From assembly GCF_013032455.1 (NCBI RefSeq), contig NZ_WQCF01000001.1:764922-828921 (forward strand): a DNA stretch of 64,000 nucleotides, given 5' to 3'. The notes below the pieces were generated by a model. That model was not told the DNA's origin. It did no database searches and saw only the letters and a list, made by a program, of their open reading frames with translations. Of the stretch, positions 10,029 to 20,554 are shown in pieces. Every line of letters starts with the position of its first letter. Positions within the stretch are counted from its first letter, which is position 1. This DNA is from Ruegeria atlantica. Its GTDB lineage: Bacteria > Pseudomonadota > Alphaproteobacteria > Rhodobacterales > Rhodobacteraceae. A program made the position numbers and the translations under genes.

Positions 10029-10808
10029 TCACGCTGTCTGCTGTATCAGGCTGACATCCGATCCGGTCGCCCATGCGCGTACAGCCGCGCCGAACGCTTC
10101 GAATAAAGGTCGGGAAACAGGATCGTTGATCGCATCCCATTCCGGGTGCCATTGCACCGACAACGTAAACCCGGGTGCATCCTTGACATAAATTGCCTCG
10201 GGCGTGCCATCCGGCGCGTGTCCGTCTATAACCACGCGATCACCGACTGTCTTGATACCCTGCCCGTGAAGGGTGTTCGTCATCACCTCAGGCGCGCCGA
10301 ATAGTTGGTGAAACACGCCGCCCTCGTCCAATGTTACCACATGGCGCAAAGCGAATTTCTCTTCCAGCGTGCCGTCCGGCGGCATGCGGTGGTTCATTCG
10401 CCCCGGTAGATCACGAATTTCGGGGTAAAGCGTCCCCCCCATGGCAACGTTCACTTCTTGGAACCCACGGCAGATCCCCATGAACGGCTGCCCTCGCTCA
10501 ACGCAAGCCCGAACCAGAGGCAGCGTGATAGCATCCCGTGCCCGGTCGAACTCGCCATGGGCGTCAGTGGCGTCTTCGCCATATTCCTCGGGGTGTACAT
10601 TTGGACGCCCGCCAGTCAGCAGGAACCCGTCGCAGACCTCCAGCAATTCTTCGACCGTGACATATCGCGGGTCAGATGGGATCAAAAGCGGCAGGCAGTG
10701 GGAAACATTTGCCACGGCGTCCGAATTCATCGTTCCGCCCGCATGGGTCGGATATTCATCGTTCATGAGATAAGAGTTGCCGATGATACCGACGACAGGT
10801 CGAGACAT
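10029..10808 (-). CDS. gamma-glutamyl-gamma-aminobutyrate hydrolase family protein (class I glutamine amidotransferase fold)
   Basis: This 259-residue protein is of the PuuD/peptidase C26 type. It shows the nucleophile elbow FMGICRGFQEVNVAMGG, in which Cys is the likely nucleophile, and the C-terminal QWHPEWD, which supplies His and Glu. PuuD-like enzymes hydrolyse gamma-glutamyl-GABA in putrescine degradation, but no other puu gene is near, so the substrate is open. ATG 10808 is chosen for AAGGA upstream and because the conserved sequence starts there (MSRPVVGIIGNS). Confidence 0.85.
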   Translation of the reverse strand: MSRPVVGIIGNSYLMNDEYPTHAGGTMNSDAVANVSHCLPLLIPSDPRYVTVEELLEVCDGFLLTGGRPNVHPEEYGEDATDAHGEFDRARDAITLPLVRACVERGQPFMGICRGFQEVNVAMGGTLYPEIRDLPGRMNHRMPPDGTLEEKFALRHVVTLDEGGVFHQLFGAPEVMTNTLHGQGIKTVGDRVVIDGHAPDGTPEAIYVKDAPGFTLSVQWHPEWDAINDPVSRPLFEAFGAAVRAWATGSDVSLIQQTA

Positions 10809-10945
10809 TCCGCTTTCCTTACTGGTTCCCTGATTAAAAAGAAAGCTATCCGCAGCGAGGAGAACGTGCAACAGAGCACGCCCTGCATGACAGCGCAAGG
10901 ACGTGTTCAGTTCTGCACGCATCTTTCAGCGTAAGTTAGAGAAAA

Positions 10946-11371
10946 TCAGATTTCTCCGGTCAGGCCCGCCGCCTCAATCCCGGCCATGCCTGCAACCGCG
11001 TCATTGTCCGACGTATCGCCGGTAACACCCACGGCACCAATCACGGCACCTTTGCGATCCCGCAACAAGATACCGCCCGGAACCGGAACGACCTGACCAC
11101 CATAAACACCATTCACCGCGGCCATGAAATAAGCTTGCGCCTCGGCCCGCTGCATCTGCGCAGTGCCCGCCATGCCCAGCATGACCGATCCATACGCCTT
11201 GCCATGCGCGATCGGGAACCGACCCGGTGCCGCGCCATCTTCACGCTCAAATGCGATGACGTGGCCTCCGGCATCCAGCACAACAACCGAGAGAGGCTTC
11301 AGTTCCATCTCGCGCCCCTTCTCAAGGGTTTTCCGGATGATAGTGCGAGCTTTGCGCAGATTGACTGCCAT
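10946..11371 (-). CDS. GlcG/HbpS family heme-binding protein
   Basis: This 141-residue protein of the DUF336 (GlcG/HbpS) family begins LRKARTIIRKTLEKG and carries the signature GGILLRDRKGAVIGAVGVTG. Members of this family bind heme or accompany glycolate and propanediol gene clusters; the role is not firmly established. It begins 24 bp after the malate synthase G stop on the same strand, which repeats the glcG-glcB association seen in enterobacterial glycolate loci. The glcDEF oxidase genes are absent here. AGAGGA precedes the ATG. Confidence 0.85.
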   Translation of the reverse strand: MAVNLRKARTIIRKTLEKGREMELKPLSVVVLDAGGHVIAFEREDGAAPGRFPIAHGKAYGSVMLGMAGTAQMQRAEAQAYFMAAVNGVYGGQVVPVPGGILLRDRKGAVIGAVGVTGDTSDNDAVAGMAGIEAAGLTGEI

Positions 11372-11395
11372 GTTGTGTCCTCTCGTTCCTTGGGA

Positions 11396-13528
11396 TTAAA
11401 GGCTGGCTTTCAGTTCCAGACGGCGGGCATGCAGAACCGGCTCGGTATAGCCCGAGGGCTGAATGCGCCCCTTGAAAACCAGATCGCAGGCCGCCTGAAA
11501 CGCGATGCCGTCGAATCCCGGCGCCATAGGTGAATAAGTCGGGTCGTCTTCATTCTGGCGATCCACTACAGCGGCCATCTTCCGCATTGCTGCCATCACC
11601 TGGTCTTCGCTGACAACGTCGTGGTGCAACCAATTGGCCAGCGCCTGTGACGATATCCGGCAGGTTGCCCGGTCTTCCATCAGGCCAATATCATTGATGT
11701 CTGGCACTTTCGAGCACCCCACCCCCTGATCGACCCAACGCACCACATAGCCCAGAATGCCCTGCGCGTTGTTTTCGATCTCGCGCGCGATTTCATCTTC
11801 GCTGAGGTTACGGCCACCCAGCAGTGGAATGGTCAGCAAGTCGTTCAGCGTACCGCGCGCGCCACCGGCAGCCAGTTCGTCCTGACGGGCCAGCACGTCG
11901 ACCTTGTGATAGTGCGTCGCGTGCAAAGTCGCGGCAGTTGGCGACGGCACCCAAGCGCAAGTGGCACCCGATTGCGGATGGCCGATCTTGGCCTCCAACA
12001 TATCGCCCATCCGGTCGGGCATCGCCCACATACCTTTGCCGATTTGCGCCTTGCCCTTCAGACCGCAAGCCAGACCGATATCAACGTTGCGATCCTCATA
12101 AGACGCAATCCACGGCGTGTTCTTGATGTCACCCTTCGGCAGCATCGGGCCTGCTTCCATGGAGGTATGGATCTCATCCCCCGTCCGATCGAGGAACCCG
12201 GTGTTGATGAAAGCCACACGCGATTTAGCAGCGCGGATACATTCCTTGAGGTTCACCGAGGTGCGGCGCTCCTCATCCATGATGCCCAGCTTCACGGTGT
12301 TGCGCGGCAGGCCCAGAACGTCTTCGACCATGTCGAAAATCTCGACCGAGAACGCAACTTCTTCCGGCCCGTGCATCTTGGGCTTCACGACATAAACCGA
12401 GCCTTCGACCGAGTTGCCCCCATCGCGCTTGAGGTCGTGCATGGCGATCAGCGTGGTGCAGAGCGCGTCCATCAGGCCCTCACCGATCTCGTTGCCGTCG
12501 CCGTCCAGCACCGCGGGGTTGGTCATCAGGTGGCCCACGTTGCGCACCAGCATCAGCGAACGGCCTTTCAACGTGGCCTGTTCGCCGTCAGCGGTGGTGT
12601 ATTCCACGTCACCCGCCAGTTTTCGAGTGAAGGTTTTGCCGCCCTTGGAGACCTCTTCAGTCAGATCGCCTTTCATTAGGCCCAGCCAGTTACCATAGGC
12701 CACAACCTTGTCAGCAGCATCGACGCAGGCGACCGAGTCCTCGCAGTCCATGATCGTGGACAGGGCCGATTCCAGTCGCACATCCGCGATACCTGCCGGA
12801 TCGGAGGACCCGATATTGCTGCTCGGGTCGATCATGATCTGCACGTGCAGGCCGTTGTTTTTCAGCAGTACAAAGTCGGGCTTGTCCGCAGCACCGCCAA
12901 AGCCCGCGAAAGCCGCGGGATCAGCGAGCGCTGGAACCAGCGCGCCGTCCTCGACGCGCAGGCCGGTGACGTCCGCCCACGACCCTTCGGCCAACGGCGC
13001 GGTGTCATCCAGAAACGCTTTGGCCCACGCGATTACACGCGCGCCACGCTCAGCGTTATAAACACCCGCCGGAGGCAGATCGCCCATCGCGTCGGTGCCA
13101 TAAAGCGCATCATACAGGCTACCCCAGCGCGCATTGGCGGCGTTCAGCGCAAAGCGGGCGTTGGTGATCGGCACCACCAATTGCGGGCCGGGCGTCAGCG
13201 CGATCTCCGGGTCGACATTGGCGGTTTCGATCTGGAACGCCTCGCCTTCTTCGACAAGATAGCCGATCTCACGCAGGAAGGCCTGATAAGCGGCGGCGTC
13301 ATGGTCCTGACCCTTGTTGGCCAGATGCCAGCCGTCGACCAGGCCCTGAATCTCGGTGCGTTTGGCTAGCAGAGATTTGTTCTTTGGCCCCAGTTCTTCA
13401 ACCATGCGGGACAGACCGGACCAGAAAGTTCGGGACGAAACGCCAGTTCCCGGCAGCGCCTGATTCTCGATGAAATCCGCCAGCTCAACGGCAATCTGCA
13501 AGCCGTTCCGGGTTTCTCTGCTGCTCAT
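11396..13528 (-). CDS. glcB: malate synthase G
   Basis: This 710-residue malate synthase of the G isoform condenses glyoxylate with acetyl-CoA to malate. It contains the family regions [33 protein letters not shown] and [20 protein letters not shown], and its length is near the usual 720 or so. Start ATG 13528 has GAGAGG about 6 bases upstream; two upstream in-frame starts are less likely. It is divergent from pepN and probably cotranscribed with the GlcG-like gene. No isocitrate lyase is seen, so glyoxylate may come from glycolate, purines or other sources. Confidence 0.96.
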   Translation of the reverse strand: MSSRETRNGLQIAVELADFIENQALPGTGVSSRTFWSGLSRMVEELGPKNKSLLAKRTEIQGLVDGWHLANKGQDHDAAAYQAFLREIGYLVEEGEAFQIETANVDPEIALTPGPQLVVPITNARFALNAANARWGSLYDALYGTDAMGDLPPAGVYNAERGARVIAWAKAFLDDTAPLAEGSWADVTGLRVEDGALVPALADPAAFAGFGGAADKPDFVLLKNNGLHVQIMIDPSSNIGSSDPAGIADVRLESALSTIMDCEDSVACVDAADKVVAYGNWLGLMKGDLTEEVSKGGKTFTRKLAGDVEYTTADGEQATLKGRSLMLVRNVGHLMTNPAVLDGDGNEIGEGLMDALCTTLIAMHDLKRDGGNSVEGSVYVVKPKMHGPEEVAFSVEIFDMVEDVLGLPRNTVKLGIMDEERRTSVNLKECIRAAKSRVAFINTGFLDRTGDEIHTSMEAGPMLPKGDIKNTPWIASYEDRNVDIGLACGLKGKAQIGKGMWAMPDRMGDMLEAKIGHPQSGATCAWVPSPTAATLHATHYHKVDVLARQDELAAGGARGTLNDLLTIPLLGGRNLSEDEIAREIENNAQGILGYVVRWVDQGVGCSKVPDINDIGLMEDRATCRISSQALANWLHHDVVSEDQVMAAMRKMAAVVDRQNEDDPTYSPMAPGFDGIAFQAACDLVFKGRIQPSGYTEPVLHARRLELKASL

Positions 13529-13735
13529 GTTCGACCTCTCCCGCATTTGTACGCCACTGTATGCAGCCTCCAATTAGGGTGGATGTTTCCGATAGGCAAC
13601 TCTTCTTGGCTCATTTCACTGCCAATCCGCACGCCACCACGGAAATCATCACGTATCCGATGCTGCACCCCTGCTTGCAGGCGGGCGCCGCACCTCATAA
13701 CGTCGCGCCAGACATCTACCGTTACGAGGCCCCCG

Positions 13736-16288
13736 ATGCGCGACGCTGCCCCTACCACGATCTACCTCAAAGACTACACGCCCTTTGGCTATCTGGTGGA
13801 CAGTGTGCATTTGACCTTTGATTTGGCCGATCACGCCACCCGCGTCACCTCGCGCATTGCCTTCCGACCGAACCCCGATGCAACCGACCGCACGTTTTTC
13901 CTGCATGGTGAAGAGTTAACCCTGATCCGCGCGGTCATCGACGGGGTCGAGATCACGCCAGAGGTCACCGAAAAAGGCCTGACCGCAAATGTTCCCAACG
14001 CCCCCTTCATCTGGGAAGCCGTGGTCGAGATCGACCCCGGCAACAACACCGCGCTTGAGGGGCTATACATGTCGAATGGCATGTACTGCACCCAATGCGA
14101 GGCCGAAGGGTTTCGCAAGATCACCTATTACCCGGATCGTCCCGACGTGATGTCCACCTTCACCGTGCGCATCAATGGCGACCTGCCGGTGCTGCTGTCC
14201 AACGGCAACCCTTCGGGCAAGGGAGACGGTTGGGCGGAATGGACTGATCCGTGGCCCAAACCGGCTTACCTGTTTGCATTGGTGGCCGGAAACCTGATCG
14301 CCCATCCCGACCAGTTCACCACCATGTCCGGTCGCGATGTGGAACTGAACCTCTGGTTCCGCCCTGGCGACGAGGGAAAATGCGCCTTTGGCATGGAGGC
14401 GCTGAAGAAGTCGATGAAATGGGACGAAGACGTTTATGGCCGTGAATACGATCTGGACGTGTTCAACATCGTGGCCGTCGATGACTTCAACATGGGCGCG
14501 ATGGAAAACAAGGGGCTGAACATCTTCAACTCCTCCGCCGTTCTGGCCAGTCCCGAAACCTCGACCGATGCCAATTTCGAACGAATCGAAGCAATCATCG
14601 CGCATGAGTATTTCCACAACTGGACCGGCAATCGGATCACCTGCCGCGACTGGTTTCAGCTATGCCTCAAAGAAGGGCTGACTGTCTTCCGCGATGCGCA
14701 GTTTACATCCGACATGCGCTCGGCCCCGGTCAAACGCATACACGACGCGATCGATCTGCGCGCACGGCAGTTTCCCGAGGATAACGGGCCGCTGTCGCAC
14801 CCTGTCCGGCCTGAGAGCTTTCAGGAAATCAACAATTTCTACACCGCGACCGTCTACGAGAAAGGCGCCGAGGTCATCGGCATGTTGAAGCAGTTGGTGG
14901 GCGATGAGGCTTACTCCAAGGCACTCGATCTATATTTCGACCGCCATGACGGGCAGGCCTGCACCATCGAAGACTGGATCAAAGTTTTCGAGGATACGAC
15001 CGGCCGCGATCTGACCCAGTTCAAACGTTGGTATAGCCAGTCCGGTACACCTCGCGTTTCGGTCACCGATGATTGGCAGGACGGCACCTATACCCTGACT
15101 CTATCACAGCGCACCGAACCCACCCCCGGACAAACGGAAAAGCTGCCGCAAGTAATCCCGGTCGCCGTCGGCCTACTGGGTCCAAACGGCGACGAAGTGC
15201 GCGCGACTGAGGTTCTGGAACTGACCGAGGCCGAACAGCGCTTTGAGTTTACCGGGCTGGCGGCCAAGCCTGTGCCCTCGATCCTGCGGAATTTCTCGGC
15301 TCCGGTCATTCTGGAACATGATCACACGGATGCCGAGCGCGCGTTCCTTCTGGCTCATGACACCGATCCGTTCAATCGCTGGCAGGCCGGGCGCTCGCTG
15401 GCGCAAGATACGTTGCTGCGCATGATCCGCGAGGACACAGCACCCAGCTCCGACTACCTGGACGGTATTCTTGCCGTGTTGCGGGATGGCGATCTGGATC
15501 CGGCCTATCGCTCTTTGATGCTGGGCCTGCCAACGCAAGCCGAACTCGCAGCAGCCCTATTTGAAGCCGGGGACACACCCGACCCGATGGCGATCTGGAC
15601 CGCAGTTGAAACCCTGCGTCAGGCGACAGCGCAGCATGTGCAGGATTTGCTGCCCCGGCTACACAGTGAAACGCTGATCGAAGCGCCATTCAACCCTGAC
15701 GCCGAACAGGCAGGAAAGCGCGCGCTTGGCGGCGCGGCTTTGGCCCTGACATCGCGCCTGGACGGTGGCGCAAAGGCAGCCGAGGACTATGCCGCTGCAG
15801 ACAACATGACGCTGCAACTGACCGCATTGTCCTGCCTGCTGCGTGCTGGCAAAGGACAAACGGAACTGAGCGCCTTTTACGACCAGTGGCAGCACGATCG
15901 TCTGGTGATGGATAAATGGTTTGGCCTGCAGGTCTCAATGTCCACCCCCGAAGCGACCGCCGACACCGCCCGCGACCTGACGGAACACGCTGACTTCAAC
16001 TGGAAGAACCCGAACCGGTTCCGCGCAGTTATGGGTGCATTGGCGATGAACCATGCGGGTTTCCATCGTGCGGACGGTGCTGGTTACGCGCTGTTGGCAG
16101 ATTGGCTAATCCGGCTGGATCCGGTGAACCCGCAGACTACGGCGCGGATGTGCTCGGCCTTCCAGACATGGAAGCGTTACGACGCAGATCGCCAGTCGCT
16201 TATGCAGGCTCAAATGACCCGTATCGCCGACACGCCGAACCTGTCCCGCGACACCACGGAAATGGTGTCTCGTATCCTTGACGCATGA
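13736..16288 (+). CDS. pepN: aminopeptidase N (M1 metallopeptidase)
   Basis: PepN (850 residues) is a cytoplasmic zinc aminopeptidase. The substrate-binding GAMENKGLNIF and the zinc motif HEYFHNWTGNRIT, with the second Glu in CLKEGLTVFRD, are all intact. The C-terminal half is the helical domain of the long bacterial type. The ATG at 13736 has GAGG 7 bases upstream; the frame is open for 63 more codons upstream, but that part has no family similarity and runs toward glcB. Its stop overlaps the next gene by 4 bp (ATGA). Confidence 0.96.
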   Translation: MRDAAPTTIYLKDYTPFGYLVDSVHLTFDLADHATRVTSRIAFRPNPDATDRTFFLHGEELTLIRAVIDGVEITPEVTEKGLTANVPNAPFIWEAVVEIDPGNNTALEGLYMSNGMYCTQCEAEGFRKITYYPDRPDVMSTFTVRINGDLPVLLSNGNPSGKGDGWAEWTDPWPKPAYLFALVAGNLIAHPDQFTTMSGRDVELNLWFRPGDEGKCAFGMEALKKSMKWDEDVYGREYDLDVFNIVAVDDFNMGAMENKGLNIFNSSAVLASPETSTDANFERIEAIIAHEYFHNWTGNRITCRDWFQLCLKEGLTVFRDAQFTSDMRSAPVKRIHDAIDLRARQFPEDNGPLSHPVRPESFQEINNFYTATVYEKGAEVIGMLKQLVGDEAYSKALDLYFDRHDGQACTIEDWIKVFEDTTGRDLTQFKRWYSQSGTPRVSVTDDWQDGTYTLTLSQRTEPTPGQTEKLPQVIPVAVGLLGPNGDEVRATEVLELTEAEQRFEFTGLAAKPVPSILRNFSAPVILEHDHTDAERAFLLAHDTDPFNRWQAGRSLAQDTLLRMIREDTAPSSDYLDGILAVLRDGDLDPAYRSLMLGLPTQAELAAALFEAGDTPDPMAIWTAVETLRQATAQHVQDLLPRLHSETLIEAPFNPDAEQAGKRALGGAALALTSRLDGGAKAAEDYAAADNMTLQLTALSCLLRAGKGQTELSAFYDQWQHDRLVMDKWFGLQVSMSTPEATADTARDLTEHADFNWKNPNRFRAVMGALAMNHAGFHRADGAGYALLADWLIRLDPVNPQTTARMCSAFQTWKRYDADRQSLMQAQMTRIADTPNLSRDTTEMVSRILDA

Positions 16289-16713
16289 CCCCATTCCGCT
16301 TTACACGCCACAACAGAACGCCACGCACGATCCTGATCCTGCTCGCCGTCTACGTGGCGCTGGTGGCCCTGCAGGTTATGTTTGATGCGGCTTGGTGGCT
16401 CGTCGGCCTGTTGGCGTTAACCACTCTTCCCGCGCTTTGGGACATCGCACGCGACACCCGCGCCGGGATATCCGTGGACCACGACGAGGTACGCTGGTTC
16501 TCGGGAAATCGCGAAGGCCACGTCGATTTAGCGGATATTGACTATGCGCGGTTTGACACACGCTGGGACTTTTCGGTGCGCATTTCGTTGGTGCTGAAGT
16601 CTGGCAAGCGGATTCGGTTGCCCGATGAATCCACGCCCCCCAGCAAGGATTTGGAAGAGGTCTTTCAGCAGGCCGAGCTGCGTGTTGAACGCCACCATTT
16701 TAGCATTTTGTGA
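16285..16713 (+). CDS. small membrane protein, unknown function
   Basis: This 142-residue protein has two adjacent hydrophobic segments (residues about 17-50) and a C-terminal cytoplasmic part of beta-strand character that could form a PH-like fold (AGISVDHDEVRWFSGNREG, then SVRISLVLKSGKRIRLP). I do not recognise a named family. The start overlaps the pepN stop in an ATGA, so translation is coupled to pepN. Confidence 0.7.
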   Translation: MTPFRFTRHNRTPRTILILLAVYVALVALQVMFDAAWWLVGLLALTTLPALWDIARDTRAGISVDHDEVRWFSGNREGHVDLADIDYARFDTRWDFSVRISLVLKSGKRIRLPDESTPPSKDLEEVFQQAELRVERHHFSIL

Positions 16714-16838
16714 AACAATCAACACGGGTGTGGTCCATTGCGCCACATCCGCGCTCAAATTCTTATGCAAAGCTTGAGTTGGAGGATCGTTTCAGTAAAA
16801 TTTAAGACCACCTGTTTGTTACGGTTTCGAGTGTTACC

Positions 16839-18098
16839 ATGTTTCGGTTTTTCAAGGCGCGTCACGCCCAGTCTTCTCTGCCCTATCCTCATCCCGCGCA
16901 AGAATTGTGCGCTTTGGATGGGTCTGCAACGGCGACTTTGCCGGATAAAGGGCAACTGAATATTCCTCTTGGCGATATCCGGGCCGAAGACCTAGCTGCA
17001 CACGAAACCATTGAACATGGTCGCAAGCTGGCAAGGCAGGATCAGTGGTCCGAACTGTCCCAACTGATGCGAAAGGCTGATGAAGCGCGCGAGACGGCAC
17101 CAGATGGTACGCCAATCGCGGACTTGCTGGCCTTTGGCGCCAGATCCGACGTTGTTCTCGCGGTTGAGCATGCGCTGGCTGACGTAAATGCTCTACGCGA
17201 ATACGACCTGCTGAGCGGCATTTCCGAGCTTGAAGATGAAATGCGCGCGCATCCGGAGGATCCGATGATTACTCTGGTCGTTGCCTTGGCGCATATCGAC
17301 CTGGCTTGGGCTTGGCGTGGGACAGCAACGAAGGCGACATTGCCGCCGCTGCACCAATCGCGCTGCGCAGCGCATTTTGACCGGGCCGCGGCACTTTTGC
17401 CGAAATGCCGTGCGGTTGCTCCGAACAGCCCCATGGTCGCTGCAGCAGGATGTGCCCTGCTGGCGGGCCAGCGGAAATCCAACCTGCGTGTTGCGGACGA
17501 ATACGAACGGCTGATCACGCTGGACCCGCAAAACCAGCGCCACATGCGGGCAATGGGCACGCATCTATTGCCGCGCTGCTTCGGCAGCTATGAAGAACTT
17601 GAGGTTCAGGCCCTGCGCAACGCCGCGCGCACCCAGGATATCTGGGGAGCCGGTGGATATACCTGGGTTCAGTTTGACGCCATCGCACTGGATGAAGAGG
17701 CCTGCGCACGGCTGGATGTGGAATACTTTCTGGAAGGCCTGCACGACATCCTGCATCGCCGACCAGACCAGCCGACCGTCAACATGCTGTCGGCCTATTG
17801 CGCCATCACGATTCAAAACGGGTTGGGCTTGAACGACAAGGCCGATCAGGTGCGTGCAGAAATTCATGAGGCGGCCAATTGGCTGATCCGTGATCATTTG
17901 ACCGAATTGCACCCGCTCCTCTGGGCTCATGCTGCAAACGGGTTCAACAACAGCGCCCGTATCAACTCGCCAGAGCGATTCGCGGCTCGAGGCCATCGCG
18001 ACGCGCTGCGGGCCATCGGTGATCTGTTTCGGGAAGAGCTGCGCAGCGGCATGGACGTGACGTTTACTCCGTCGGGGCTGCGCCTGTCTCAGCACTGA
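16839..18098 (+). CDS. hypothetical alpha-helical protein (TPR-like)
   Basis: This 419-residue soluble protein is not recognised. It is rich in Ala, Leu and charged residues, with paired helices that resemble degenerate tetratricopeptide repeats (for example HFDRAAALLPKCRAVAPNS, ADEYERLITLDPQN). There is no signal peptide or membrane segment. Base usage is like its neighbours. It stands alone between pepN and gatB on the same strand, with 125 bp and about 70 bp gaps. It is a real gene by length and codon pattern; the function is unknown. Confidence 0.65.
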   Translation: MFRFFKARHAQSSLPYPHPAQELCALDGSATATLPDKGQLNIPLGDIRAEDLAAHETIEHGRKLARQDQWSELSQLMRKADEARETAPDGTPIADLLAFGARSDVVLAVEHALADVNALREYDLLSGISELEDEMRAHPEDPMITLVVALAHIDLAWAWRGTATKATLPPLHQSRCAAHFDRAAALLPKCRAVAPNSPMVAAAGCALLAGQRKSNLRVADEYERLITLDPQNQRHMRAMGTHLLPRCFGSYEELEVQALRNAARTQDIWGAGGYTWVQFDAIALDEEACARLDVEYFLEGLHDILHRRPDQPTVNMLSAYCAITIQNGLGLNDKADQVRAEIHEAANWLIRDHLTELHPLLWAHAANGFNNSARINSPERFAARGHRDALRAIGDLFREELRSGMDVTFTPSGLRLSQH

Positions 18099-18168
18099 TT
18101 CCCCCTTGCCCCTTTGGCGCGGCACGCCTAATACGCAGGCTTAAACTTCTGCGGAAATGAGGCGCGCC

Positions 18169-19680
18169 ATGCTCGACCTGACATACGAAATGCCCAAACC
18201 CAAGACCATTGCCGGGGCCAAGCACGACTGGGAACTGGTGATCGGGATGGAGGTGCATGCTCAGGTCTCATCCAATGCCAAGCTGTTCTCGGGCGCGTCG
18301 ACCCAATTCGGGGCCGAACCGAACTCGAACGTGGCTTTCGTGGACGCGGCGATGCCCGGCATGTTGCCCGTAATTAACGAGTTTTGCGTTGAGCAGGCCG
18401 TACGCACTGGTCTGGGCCTGAAAGCGGATATCAACCTGAAATCGGCGTTTGACCGCAAGAATTACTTCTACCCCGACCTGCCGCAAGGCTATCAGATCTC
18501 CCAGCTGTACCACCCCATCGTGGGTGAAGGCGAAGTGCTGGTCGAGATGGGTGACGGCACCGCGCGTATGGTTCGCATCGAACGCATTCACATGGAACAG
18601 GACGCGGGCAAATCGATTCACGACATGGACCCGCATATGTCTTTCGTGGACCTGAACCGGACCGGCGTTTGCCTGATGGAGATCGTCAGCCGCCCCGATA
18701 TTCGTGGCCCGGAAGAGGCCGCCGCTTATATCGCCAAGCTACGCCAGATCATGCGGTATCTGGGCACCTGTGATGGCAACATGCAGAACGGCAACCTGCG
18801 CGCGGACGTGAACGTCTCGATCTGCCTGCCGGGCGCATATGAGAAGTATCAGGATACACAGGATTTCTCGCATCTGGGTACACGTTGTGAGATCAAAAAT
18901 ATGAACTCGATGCGCTTTATCCAGCAAGCGATCGAGGTCGAGGCCCGTCGTCAGATCGCCATCGTCGAGGCTGGTGGCAAGATCGATCAGGAAACCCGCC
19001 TGTATGACCCGGACAAAGGCGAGACCCGCTCGATGCGGTCCAAGGAAGAAGCACATGATTATCGCTATTTCCCCGACCCCGACCTGCTGCCGCTGGAGAT
19101 CGAGCAGGCGTGGGTTGACGACATCGCAAACAACCTGCCTGAGTTGCCGGACGACAAGAAAGCCCGCTTTATCAGCGAGTTTGGCCTGACCGACTATGAC
19201 GCTTCGGTACTGACTGCCGAGGTGGAATCTGCCGCATATTTCGAAGAGGTCGCACAGGGCCGCAACGGCAAACTGGCCGCGAACTGGGTGATCAACGAAC
19301 TGTTCGGTCGCCTGAAGAAAGAAGATCATGACATCACCGAGTCGCCGGTTTCTCCGGCACAGTTGGGTGGGATCATTGACTTGATTTCATCCGATGCAAT
19401 CTCGGGCAAGATCGCCAAGGATCTGTTCGAGATCGTCTATACCGAAGGCGGCGACCCGGCGCAGATCGTCGAAGAGCGTGGCATGAAACAGGTGACCGAT
19501 ACCGGAGCCATCGAATCCGCTCTGGATGAGATTATCGCCGCCAATCCAGCGCAGGTTGAAAAGGCCAAGGTGAACCCGAAACTGGCGGGCTGGTTTGTAG
19601 GGCAAGTAATGAAAGCCACCGGCGGCAAGGCCAACCCAAAGGCCGTGAACGAGCTGGTGAGCAAAAAGCTGGGTTCTTAA
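18169..19680 (+). CDS. gatB: Asp-tRNA(Asn)/Glu-tRNA(Gln) amidotransferase subunit B
   Basis: GatB (503 residues) is the kinase and tRNA-binding subunit of the GatCAB complex that amidates mischarged Glu-tRNAGln or Asp-tRNAAsn. It has [13 protein letters not shown] near the N-terminus, DFNRTG-like [16 protein letters not shown], and the C-terminal YqeY-type helical domain ([19 protein letters not shown] region). The start at 18169 has GAGG 6 bases upstream; an ATG four codons earlier overlaps that site. gatA and gatC are not adjacent. A strong terminator follows. Confidence 0.97.
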   Translation: MLDLTYEMPKPKTIAGAKHDWELVIGMEVHAQVSSNAKLFSGASTQFGAEPNSNVAFVDAAMPGMLPVINEFCVEQAVRTGLGLKADINLKSAFDRKNYFYPDLPQGYQISQLYHPIVGEGEVLVEMGDGTARMVRIERIHMEQDAGKSIHDMDPHMSFVDLNRTGVCLMEIVSRPDIRGPEEAAAYIAKLRQIMRYLGTCDGNMQNGNLRADVNVSICLPGAYEKYQDTQDFSHLGTRCEIKNMNSMRFIQQAIEVEARRQIAIVEAGGKIDQETRLYDPDKGETRSMRSKEEAHDYRYFPDPDLLPLEIEQAWVDDIANNLPELPDDKKARFISEFGLTDYDASVLTAEVESAAYFEEVAQGRNGKLAANWVINELFGRLKKEDHDITESPVSPAQLGGIIDLISSDAISGKIAKDLFEIVYTEGGDPAQIVEERGMKQVTDTGAIESALDEIIAANPAQVEKAKVNPKLAGWFVGQVMKATGGKANPKAVNELVSKKLGS

Positions 19681-19704
19681 GTCGATCAGAATTTACGTCA
19701 TGGG

Positions 19705-19737
19705 CGGCAGGGGTTGCGAAAACCTCTGCCGTTTTTG
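19705..19737 (+). terminator. intrinsic terminator after gatB
   Basis: CGGCAGGGGTT (19705-19715) pairs with AACCTCTGCCG (19721-19731) around a GCGAA loop and is followed directly by TTTTT. Confidence 0.9.
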
Positions 19738-19852
19738 TCTGTGAATTGCATTTCAACGGCAGTTCCGGCGGAATTCGGCATGTTTGTGATGATGACTTTC
19801 CCAAAATCCTCAACATGTTAGATTGTCAGGTATCGGCAACCGGGAATATCTG

Positions 19853-20263
19853 ATGCAGCGCTACGAATACAAAGTGATCCCCGCCCCTCAAAAAGGCACC
19901 AAAGCCAAGGCGGCGAAAAACGCCGAGGATCGGTTTGCGGCTTCGATTGAGCACGTGCTGAACCAGATGGGAGAAGACGGATGGGAATATCAGCGCGCAG
20001 AATTACTGCCTAGCGAAGAACGCTCGGGCCTGACCAGTTCGACGGTGAACTGGCGCAATGTTCTGGTCTTCCGGCGGAAAGTTGAAGTTACGTTTGCGAC
20101 TACCCGAAGTCCATCAGAAACGCCCGAGGGCGTGGCTCTGGCGCAACCGGTGCCGGGCCCAGAGTCTGTTGTCGCCCCGGCTCCTATTTCGCAAGCGGTC
20201 AAAGAACCGCCACTGTCGCTGAAAGGTTCCGAGGCCAATATAGACCCTGAGGAAAAACCCTAA
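19853..20263 (+). CDS. DUF4177 domain-containing protein
   Basis: This 136-residue protein has an N-terminal DUF4177 domain: it begins MQRYEYKVIPAP and continues with LNQMGEDGWEYQRAELLPSE and a closing strand NVLVFRRK. The C-terminal 55 residues are proline- and alanine-rich and probably disordered. The function is unknown. The start is ATG 19853, with GGGAA upstream; a TTG 30 bases earlier is unlikely. It follows the gatB terminator and so has its own promoter. Confidence 0.75.
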   Translation: MQRYEYKVIPAPQKGTKAKAAKNAEDRFAASIEHVLNQMGEDGWEYQRAELLPSEERSGLTSSTVNWRNVLVFRRKVEVTFATTRSPSETPEGVALAQPVPGPESVVAPAPISQAVKEPPLSLKGSEANIDPEEKP

Positions 20264-20285
20264 AGCCCAAGCAGGCCACAAAGAT

Positions 20286-20510
20286 TCACGTGCAGCAGGA
20301 TTTACCTTCTTGAATCGGGGGGCATGGCACAGTGCCAAAAGAACAATAAACGCAACAATCGCCTTCCAATGGTTTCAGAACCGCATGGCACGACTTGCAT
20401 TCGTAAAACCACTGGCACGCATCCGTTGGCATCACTTCAATCTCAACATGACCACACAATGGGCAGGTCAAAGCGGATTCTAATGTGATGGCATGTTTTT
20501 CTTCTGCCAT
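20286..20510 (-). CDS. GDCCVxC domain small cysteine-rich protein
   Basis: This 74-residue protein has CPLCGH (residues about 16-21), YECKSCHAVL, the GDCCVYCSFG motif that names the family, and a cysteine pair at the C-terminus (KSCCT). The pattern suggests a metal- or thiol-binding protein; some homologues carry selenocysteine in this motif, but here all the codons are ordinary Cys. It is downstream of bolA on the same strand, 44 bp apart. The function is unknown. Confidence 0.8.
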   Translation of the reverse strand: MAEEKHAITLESALTCPLCGHVEIEVMPTDACQWFYECKSCHAVLKPLEGDCCVYCSFGTVPCPPIQEGKSCCT

Positions 20511-20554
20511 TGCTTCCCTCTAACCCTATATTCCGCCTGTATATTTCAAGGATG

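Noticed and set aside
16714..16760. 8-bp GGGTGTGG/CCACATCC hairpin after the small membrane protein gene
   Set aside because: One wobble pair and no T-run; not strong enough to call a terminator.
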